Assembly: GCA_026214975.1 (NCBI GenBank)
Contig: JAOBSW010000744.1
Location: forward strand, 124,001-188,000
Reading direction: 5' to 3'
Source of the DNA: Gentiana macrophylla
Lineage: Eukaryota > Streptophyta > Magnoliopsida > Gentianales > Gentianaceae
DNA: 64,000 nt
Part shown: in pieces, positions 57,088 to 64,000 of the stretch
How positions within the stretch are numbered: position 1 is the first letter of the stretch
Layout of the letters: each line of letters begins with the position of its first letter
Notes under the pieces: model-generated
Databases searched by the model: none
What the model saw: the letters and a program-made list of their open reading frames with translations, nothing else
What the model was told of the DNA's origin: nothing
Translations under genes and position numbers: made by a program

Positions 57088-59387
57088 ATGGATAACAACC
57101 AGTATACTAGAACAATGTTGATGTGTTCTTTAGATCGTTTTGATGCGTATAAACATCGTATGCAGGCTTATCTAGCTGCAACACATGATGAGATGATGGA
57201 TGTGCTGACTGATGGACCATGGGAATCACAAAAGCCATAACTGTGGATAATGAAACTCAATACATTCCAAGGCCAAAAAGAGAATGGACTGCTGAAGATA
57301 GAAAAAGAGCAAACCTCAACAACATTGCTATTGATATCATATATAGAACTTTGGATAGCAATATGTATATGAAGGTGAAATATTGCAAGACTGCAAAAGA
57401 ACTTTGGGATAAGTTGCAATTAATCTGTGAAGGCACTGATGCAATCGAGAAGAACAAGATCAGTGTGGCAAAGAAGAAGTTCTAGGAGTTCAAAATGAAA
57501 CCAAATGAATCTATTGAACAAATGGAGTCAAGATTCAATGCAATCATGGATGAACTCACCCTACTGAGTGTGAAGTACTCACAAGAAGAAATCAATTCAA
57601 AAATCTTAGAAGCATTACCTGCAAAAAAAGTTTGGGAGATGAAGGTGACTGCCATAGAAGAAATGAGAAGTCTACATGAAGAGGACACCTTCAAATTATT
57701 TTCAGATCTCAAGGCATATGAGTTCACTAAGAAACTTGTACCTGAGACTGAAAAAGAAGAACCAAAGACCACTGCATTGGCTGCTACACATCAAGAAGAA
57801 ACATCAGGAGCTCAAGATGATCTAATGGATGAGATGCAAGAGCAAATTTCCCTGATGAGCAAGAAAATCAGAATGATGAAAACTGGAAAGGGTTCTCCTA
57901 GGAATTTCACAAAGAAATTTAGTGAAAAGAAAAAGGTAGAATCCAAGAAAGACAATGATTACTTGTGCTATCAATGCAAGAAACTAGGACACTTCAAACC
58001 TGACTGTCCTGAACTAAAGCAGAAAAAGGAACCTGATTATCTTTGCTTTAATTGCAAGAAACCTGGACATTTCAGACAAGATTGTCCAGACCTACTAAAG
58101 AGCAAAAGCCAACAAAGAAGATCTGGCAAGAAAGCTACTGTTGCTGAAGATGAATCAAGATATGAAGTTGAATCAGAAAAGGGAAATGAATCTGATGATA
58201 CTGCACTTGTTGCTGACATGGATGATTATGCTTTAATGAATATGGATTAAACAGATGAGGTATACAATTCTGTATCTATTAACACTCCTACTGGAAGTGA
58301 TTGTGAATCAACTTGTGGTTCAAATCCAAAAAATTCTGACAATGAAGAAACTTTGGATGCCATCCTTAATCAACTGAGGATAATACAATCTGGTTATGAG
58401 ATTGTGAAGGCTGAAAAAGAATCTCTTCAAACAGAAGATGAATGATTAAAAGCTGAATTAAGAATTCTCAAAGGAAAGGAAAAAGAAGTTGGACAGAATC
58501 AACACAAGTCTACTGTACATTCAGTAGCTGCTGAACAATCTTGTTCCTCCACTGCATTCAAATCTGGAAATCCTTACGGTGATAGAACAGGCCTTGGATT
58601 TGGAACTCAACAATCTAATAAAAGTGGATCCAGTAAGGTCACTGAACCTTGTACCAGAATTGGTCCTAAGTTTGTGCCTACAAAAGATCCAACTCCCAAA
58701 AGGGTTGCTGAGGCAGTGAAGCCTACTGAGAAAACTTCAAGGAAGCAAAGTCAGAAGTCAAAAAGGTCAACAGCACCCAACAAAAGGAATAAATCCAAAA
58801 ATAGGACTGTTGTACCTTCTAGACCTGCTGATAGCAGAACTGCTACCAAGTCTGCTGGACCACAAAAGGGTAAAAATCAGATATATCCCAAGGATAACAA
58901 TCCTAAACCTAAAAATGTTAATCATTCAAGGGATACTTATCTTAGGGGGAAAGGTAGACTGTTCCCTACTGATGATGATTGGCATATTCCTGCCCCCACT
59001 GCTAGAAACCACAGATATAACCATACTGCTAGGGTAAAACCTCAGCAATGGAATCAGCAGAGGACTCATCAGAGGACTTATATAAGACCTCAGCAAAGAC
59101 CTCAGCAGACTCCATATAACAGGGTTGTTCCAAACAGAAAGCAAACCCATGGTTATACTAGTGCTTCTAACAAAAGAAATCACTCCAAACAGCACTATAT
59201 ACCAAAATACCAGAAAGCATATGTGAGTCCTACACAACCAAATGTTAAACCTTATGGATGTGTGGAATACATGTATGAACAAAAGTATGATACCTTTCAC
59301 AGAAGACCTTATGGATATTTGCCAAGGGTCATGCTTACCACTGACCATTATGGACCCAAACAGTTTTGGGTACCTAAAATGCATTAA
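57088..59387 (+). pseudogene. gag: RetroD gag with two CCHC zinc knuckles
   Basis: The start is the ATG at 57088 (MDNNQYTRTMLMCSLDRFD). A frameshift near 57217 leads into the UBN2-type capsid core (57219-57485: REWTAEDRKRANLNNIAIDI). A TAG at 57483 replaces the CAG found in other copies. The main open part (57495-58250) has NESIEQMESRFNAIMDEL and two tandem zinc knuckles, CYQCKKLGHFKPDC (57966-58007) and CFNCKKPGHFRQDC (58044-58086), both C-x2-C-x4-H-x4-C. Stops follow at 58248 and 58442. The basic tail (58674-59387) ends WVPKMH-stop at 59385. This is the best view of the family's nucleocapsid region, since RetroA and RetroE are scrambled there. Confidence 0.9.
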
Positions 59388-59403
59388 CTTTGTTTTGTAG
59401 GGT
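59362..59403 (+). other. gag/pol junction: gag stop, frame change and acceptor-like tract
   Basis: The gag frame ends at TAA (59385-59387). The pol frame is offset by one base and opens after TAG (59398-59400) with GGTGTCTGGTACTTTGAC. The tract TTTGTTTTGTAG|GG resembles a plant 3' splice site. The same layout is present in RetroA (7068-7090) and, one G shorter, in RetroE (42428-42450). Confidence 0.6.
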
Positions 59404-62400
59404 GTCTGGTACTTTGACAGTGGATGTTCTAGACATATGACAAAGAATAAGCACTGTTTGTCAAAATTTGTGGCAAAAGATGGTCCAAGAGTGAATTTTG
59501 GCAACAAGAATACACCAGGATACACAAGAGGATATGGCACACTTGTGAGAATTGGATTAACAATCAGGAATGCTGCATTTGTGGAAGGACTGGACTACAA
59601 CCTACTGAGCACTGGAAAGTTTTGTGACATGGGTTACAAGGTCACTTTTGACAAGGGCACCTGCATTGTCATTAGTGAAAGAGGTGATCAAGTTGTGTTG
59701 GTTGGAAGAAGACAACAAAACATGTATGTTGTGGATTGGTCTACTGCTGTTCTAGAAACTTGCCTGGTTGTGCATACCAAGTCAGAACTTAATTGGTTAT
59801 GGCATAAGAAGTTGAATCATCTAAACTTTGATGATATCAATCAGTTGGTGAAGAAGAAACTGGTGATTGGTTTACCTAAGATCACATTCAAGAAGGAGGC
59901 TATATGTGATGCTTGTCAGCAAGGTAAACAGACAAAATCAAGCTTCAAATCAAAAACAAAGCAGTCAACAAAAAGAGTTTTGGAGCTGATGCACATGGAT
60001 CTATTTGGACCAGTAACACCAACAAGTGTAACAGGAAAGAAGTACACCTTAGTTATTGTGGATGATTATTCAAGATACACTTGGGTAGTATTCATGAACA
60101 AGAAAAGTGAAACACTTCAAAAGATGCCTGAACACTTGAAGAGATTTCAAAATGAGAAAAGTTTGACAGTAGTGAAGATCAGATCAGACAAGGGTACTGA
60201 ATTTCTCAATAAAGTTATAAGAGAATATTGTGAGCAGAATGGTGTACTACATCAACTTGCTGCTGCTGGTACACCTCAGCAAAATGGGGTTGCTGAGAGA
60301 AGAAGCAGGACTTTAGAAGAAGAAGGAAGGACTATGATTTGTGAAGCATTATTACCTGAAAGATATTGGGCTGAAGCAGTCAATACAGCAAGCTATACAC
60401 AAAATAGAACCTCAGTGAACAATAAGCTGCTGAAGACACCTTATGAGATTTGGAATGGAAGGAAACCTAACATAACTTACTTTCATCCATTTGGAAGAAA
60501 ATGTTTTATTTTAATTCATAAGGAACAAATGAAGACATTCCAACCTAAATCAGATGAAGGAATCTTCTTGGGATATTCTTCTATCAGCAAGGCATTCAGG
60601 GTACTGAATAAAAGGACACTGAAACATTTAGAAACAATACATGTTGTATTTGATGAACCTAAGTTCACTGGAATGGAAGATGAAGATTCATAACCTGCTG
60701 AGAATCAACAAGTCACTGATCCAGAATGTGTTGATGTTTTGGAAAAATTTAATGACTTAAAAGTTTCTGACTCTGCTCCTACTGAACCCCCTGCTGATAA
60801 CACTACTGATGCAACAACTGAGGCAGTTCAAGGATCTGCTGAACCCCCTATTAAAGAAACAGTAGACCCTACTGAAGATGATGTTCCTGAGAATCAATCT
60901 AACCAGAATCCACAATGGTTAAGGGATTGCCCTGCTGAGCAAGTTATTGGCAGTATACAGCAAGGTGTAAGGACTAGAAGACAATGCAATGGTTACATGT
61001 TTTCTATCTCAAATGGAACCTAAAGTTGTTGGAGAAGCAATATCAGATCCAGATTGGATAATTTCTATGCAAGAAGAATTGAATGAATTTGAAAGAAATC
61101 AAGTTTGGACACTATTGGAAAGGCCTAATCATGCAAATATAATTGTTACAAAATGGTTATACAGAAACAAATTGGATGAATCTGGTACCATTGTAAGGAA
61201 TAAGGCCAGACTAGTAGCAAAAGGCTATTCTCAAGCAGAAGGAATAGTTTTTGATGAAACATATGCCCCTGTTGCAAGATTGGAAGCTATAAGGCTATTC
61301 TTGGCATATGTTGCTTACAAAAACTTCAAAGTATATCAGATGGATGTCAAAAGTGCATTCTTGAATGGCATTCTGGAAGAGGAGGTGTATGTTCAGCAAC
61401 CTCCTGGTTTTGAAGTTAAAGATCAAGAAGATAAAGTGTACAGACTCAATAAAGCACTTTATGGTTTGAAACAAGCACCAAGAGCATGGTGTGAGACCCT
61501 ATCTCAATTCTTGGGGGACAAGGTTTTACCAAAGGTACCATTGACAAGACTCTTTTCAGAATCAATAAAGGAAACAACACCCTGCTGGTACAGATTTATG
61601 TTGATGACATAATTTTTGGCTCTGAAAATGAATTGTTATGTGAGATGTTTGCTAATCACATGAAAAGTAAATTCCAAATGAGCATGATGGGAGAAATGAA
61701 CTACTTTTTGGGATTGCAAGTCAAACAAATGAAAGATGGAATCTTCATTCATCAAACCAAGTATACCAAGGAGGTGCTGAAGAAATTTGGCATGGAAAAC
61801 AGCACCAAAGTATCAACTCCTATGAGTACAAAGATTAGATTGGATGAAGACAAAGAAGGTGAAGATGTTGATCAGACTTTATACAGAAGGATGATAGGCA
61901 GTCTTATGTACCTTACTGCCACCAGACCTGACATATCCTTTGTTGTAGGTGTTTGTGCAAGATTTCAATCAAAACCAGGGGAAAGTCATTTAGCTGCAGT
62001 TAAAAGGATTCTCAAGTATCTAAAAGAGACCTTGGAAGTAGGAATTTGGTATCCAAAAGATGGAAGTTTCAAGGTTATATCCTATTCAGATTCTGATTAT
62101 GCTGGATGCAAGATTGATAGAAAAAGCACCACAGGAACTTGTCAGTTGATGGGAAATAGACCGGTTTCCTGGTTTAGCAAGAAACAGAATTCAATATCAA
62201 CTTCCACTACTGAAGCTGAATATATTGTCTTTGGAAAGCTCTTTGTGCACAAATACTTTGGTTAAGGCAACAGTTAAGGGATTATGGAATTGAAGAAAGA
62301 GAAATTCCTATAATGTGTGATAACACAAGTGCAATTGCAATCACATGATTTTATAAGAGATCATGTTGAAAAGAAAGATGTGGTGGTTCTTTACATCCCT

Positions 62401-62496
62401 ACTGAAGATCAACTTGCTGATATTTTCACAAAACCATTGGACAGTGAAAGATTTGCTAAGTTAAGGACAGAACTTGGAATTATCAAAGCAGACTGA
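59401..62496 (+). pseudogene. pol: RetroD pol: protease, integrase, RT, RNase H
   Basis: The protease active site DSG is at 59416-59424 (WYFDSGCSRHMTK). An unbroken frame then runs to 60690: HHCC zinc motif (WLWHKKLNHL, CDACQQGKQTK), and integrase core with MDLFGPV (Asp at 59998-60000), RSDKGTEF (Asp at 60186-60188) and NGVAERRSRTL (Glu near 60296). This is the most complete integrase in the window. A TAA at 60691 and shifts near 61000 and 61525 interrupt the C-terminal and RT regions. The RT keeps [10 protein letters not shown] and YVDD (61597-61608). RNase H (61633-62265, then 62266-62496) has lost about 53 bp near 62345, removing the HSRTKHIDVR block. It ends GIIKAD at TGA 62494. Confidence 0.92.
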
Positions 62497-62526
62497 TACA
62501 CCTATGATCAGCAATGTACTGGAATT

Positions 62527-62700
62527 CACCAAGGGGATTAGTCCTTGATATGTTGGGTGAGCTCACTTAGCAGATTAGTCATTGGTATCAACAATTCCAT
62601 CTACTTATGTTTGGACAATTGAGCAAATGAAGTTGCCAAGGGGATTGGTCTTTGTCATGTTGGGTGAGCCACTTGACAAATCAGTCATTGGTATTAAACT
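62527..62700. repeat. RetroD post-pol spacer: paired direct repeats, one palindrome damaged
   Basis: The first palindrome GTGAGCTCAC is intact at 62557-62566. The second (near 62665) reads GTGAGCCAC and has lost a T. The flanking ~60-bp direct repeats match those of the other copies. Confidence 0.8.
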
Positions 62701-62951
62701 TTATCTTGTATTATCAGTTGGTCAAAACAAGAAGAATTGAAGATCAGCAGAGTTACTCTATCAGCAGGCTGCTGAGGCAACTTTGTCAGTAGGCTACTGA
62801 GCCAAGTCTACTGATGACAAGGCTAGTGAAGGATATGTTACAGTCAAACTTTAATAAAGTCAAAAATCAAAATAGCGGGATATTTATCTTATCTTTATAA
62901 CCACAGTTACACGATCGAACGGTTACAACTCTTTATGAATAAGTTATGGGC

Positions 62952-62957
62952 CACGTG
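62952..62957 (+). promoter_or_regulatory. RetroD G-box upstream of extra ORF; TATA not preserved
   Basis: CACGTG is conserved in the GGGCCACGTGTCAAGA context. At the expected TATA position (about 63034) the sequence is GATATTCA, and the ATG at 63123 is only about 90 bp on, so a deletion may have removed the TATA box in this copy. Confidence 0.4.
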
Positions 62958-63122
62958 TCAAGATCTCATTTATTCATATTTAATCGTGGTTAATGCTACA
63001 ATATGTGCTCTGACAGTTTCCAATACACAGAAGATATTCATAACTCTCGTATTGCCATTTTCTGCACATACTTTGTGTGAACACAGATTTGAAAGCTTTC
63101 TATTTCATCTTTCTCATTTATA

Positions 63123-64000
63123 ATGGCAAACAAGGATGATGTTCATATTGGAACTAGTCAAAGTGTGAGAGGATATGTTACTGACTGTCACTCTACTGAG
63201 TTAGCTATTAACATTGGACGAAGAATCAGAAGGATTGCTGGGTTGGAATATGTTATCAACAGAAGGCTGGAAAGAATCTCATATGTCAACGTGTTGGAAT
63301 TCTGGAAGAACATAGTTATACATGAAGGTAGAGAGGCCTTCACTTCAACGGTTAATGGTAAAGAGATTGAAATCTCTTCAGACCTACTGAGAGAGGTTTT
63401 TCACTTTGGACCTGGAAATGGTGCTCCTACCAATCCAGAAGCAATGAATCTACCAAGAGTGAAGTTTGTGGATACAATAAAGACAAATGATAAGATATCT
63501 TCATGTCTAAGCATTAATGTGAAGCACATTGGATATGAGTACAATCTGCTTAGTAAGTTAATTGCAAAGACCATTTTGGGATTCGTTGGGAGTCTAGATA
63601 CACTGTCTGGACCTAAAATAGACCTACTGATAATCGTCTGCAGAAGTATGAAGTTTGATTGGGCTGGATTCTTTATACATTACATGAAGAAGGTGTTTAC
63701 TGAAGATAGAGATGGTGTAAGGAAGTCCAAAACCAAACCCCTAGGTCTACTGATTCAGACCTTGTTGAATCATTTTCAGATACCTTTGCATCAGAGAAGA
63801 TTAACAAATCCAGATATAAGCCAGAAGTTGCTACTCCTATTCCTGGATTAGATGATGATGAAGATGTAGATGATGAGGCTACAGAAAGTGATAATGATGG
63901 TGGGTGGAGATGATGATCTTGGTGGTGAGCAGGTCAAGCAAGCTCTGTTAAACTCTTTGCACCTAAGAAAGTTACTGAGAAGAGAAAGGTTGCTGACACA
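63123..64000 (+). pseudogene. RetroD extra ORF, N-terminal part (continues off window)
   Basis: It starts MANKDDVHIGTSQSVRGYV at 63123 and is open for about 242 codons, the longest uninterrupted N-terminal domain in the window. It carries AINIGRRIRRIAGLE, ISYVNVLEFWKNIV, ISSDLLREVFHFGPG, LLSKLIAKTILGFVG and MKFDWAGFFIHYMKKV. A frameshift near 63785 is followed, in another frame, by the Asp/Glu-rich stretch (63850-63900) and the start of the Lys-rich part at the window edge. It is close to RetroB's copy and more distant from RetroA/RetroE, so RetroB and RetroD form one subgroup and RetroA and RetroE another. Confidence 0.85.

Larger units (their letters stand above)
27352..64000 (+). mobile_element. 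RetroD: Ty1/copia element carrying nested LX, runs off right edge
   Basis: Its 5' LTR is split by LX (left part 27352-28625, right part 56592-56982). Primer binding site, gag, pol, spacer and the start of the extra ORF follow at 56985-64000. It inserted into the satellite array, whose sequence precedes TGTTGG at 27352. With LX and its contents removed, the visible element would be about 8.7 kb. Its 3' LTR is outside the window. Confidence 0.9.

Noticed and set aside
59354..59400. A 31-nt intron (GTACCT...TGTAG) that would join gag and pol in frame
   Set aside because: It is far shorter than the roughly 60-70 nt minimum of plant introns. The acceptor-like tract is kept as a finding, but this exact intron is not called.

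Overview
The window is plant nuclear DNA, probably from a eudicot (AT-rich; species not determinable from sequence alone). It consists almost entirely of nested transposable elements. I found no host gene that I could defend, and no rRNA, tRNA or CRISPR. The main component is one family of large Ty1/copia elements, Sirevirus/SIRE-like in layout: about 1.7 kb LTRs (TGTTGG...CCAACA), an initiator-Met-tRNA-type primer binding site, gag, pol in the order protease-integrase-RT-RNase H, a 0.65 kb spacer, and an extra large ORF 3' of pol. I name the copies RetroA to RetroE.

Layout from left to right. 1-11221: RetroA (minus strand, its 3' end outside the window), inserted into the integrase gene of RetroB. 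11222-18985: the rest of RetroB (plus strand), ending in a truncated 3' LTR. 18986-25957: RetroC (plus), a divergent subfamily reduced to spacer, extra ORF and 3' LTR, and interrupted by a solo LTR (19345-21047) with a perfect 5-bp target duplication CCCGG. 25958-27351: about 8.5 units of a 165-bp satellite cut on both sides by LTR elements. 27352-64000: RetroD (plus), running off the right edge.

RetroD's 5' LTR is split by LX (28626-56591, minus), a non-coding LTR element resembling a large retrotransposon derivative, with target duplication GAGTG. LX in turn carries RetroE (32817-46565, minus, complete, target duplication AAAAG) in its internal region, and a 5.3 kb CACTA-type DNA transposon (50441-55754, duplication GAA) in its own 5' LTR. 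The CACTA element contains a 61-bp tandem array, a Stowaway-like MITE and exon-like fragments. The nesting is therefore satellite > RetroD > LX > CACTA > MITE, with RetroE in LX as a side branch.

The most interesting biology is the extra ORF (about 1030-1300 codons). It is present in all five copies, has no visible signal peptide or membrane anchor, and is preceded in three copies by a fixed-spacing G-box plus TATA module that looks like an internal promoter; RetroC has a looser version. A second conserved oddity is the gag/pol junction, where a gag stop, a frame change and a splice-acceptor-like tract coincide. A third is technical: the two LTRs of RetroE differ almost only at CAG/CTG trinucleotides, by indel-rich substitutions. 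This points to methylation-dependent base-calling error, so many frameshifts here may not be real. 'Pseudogene' calls should be read with that in mind.
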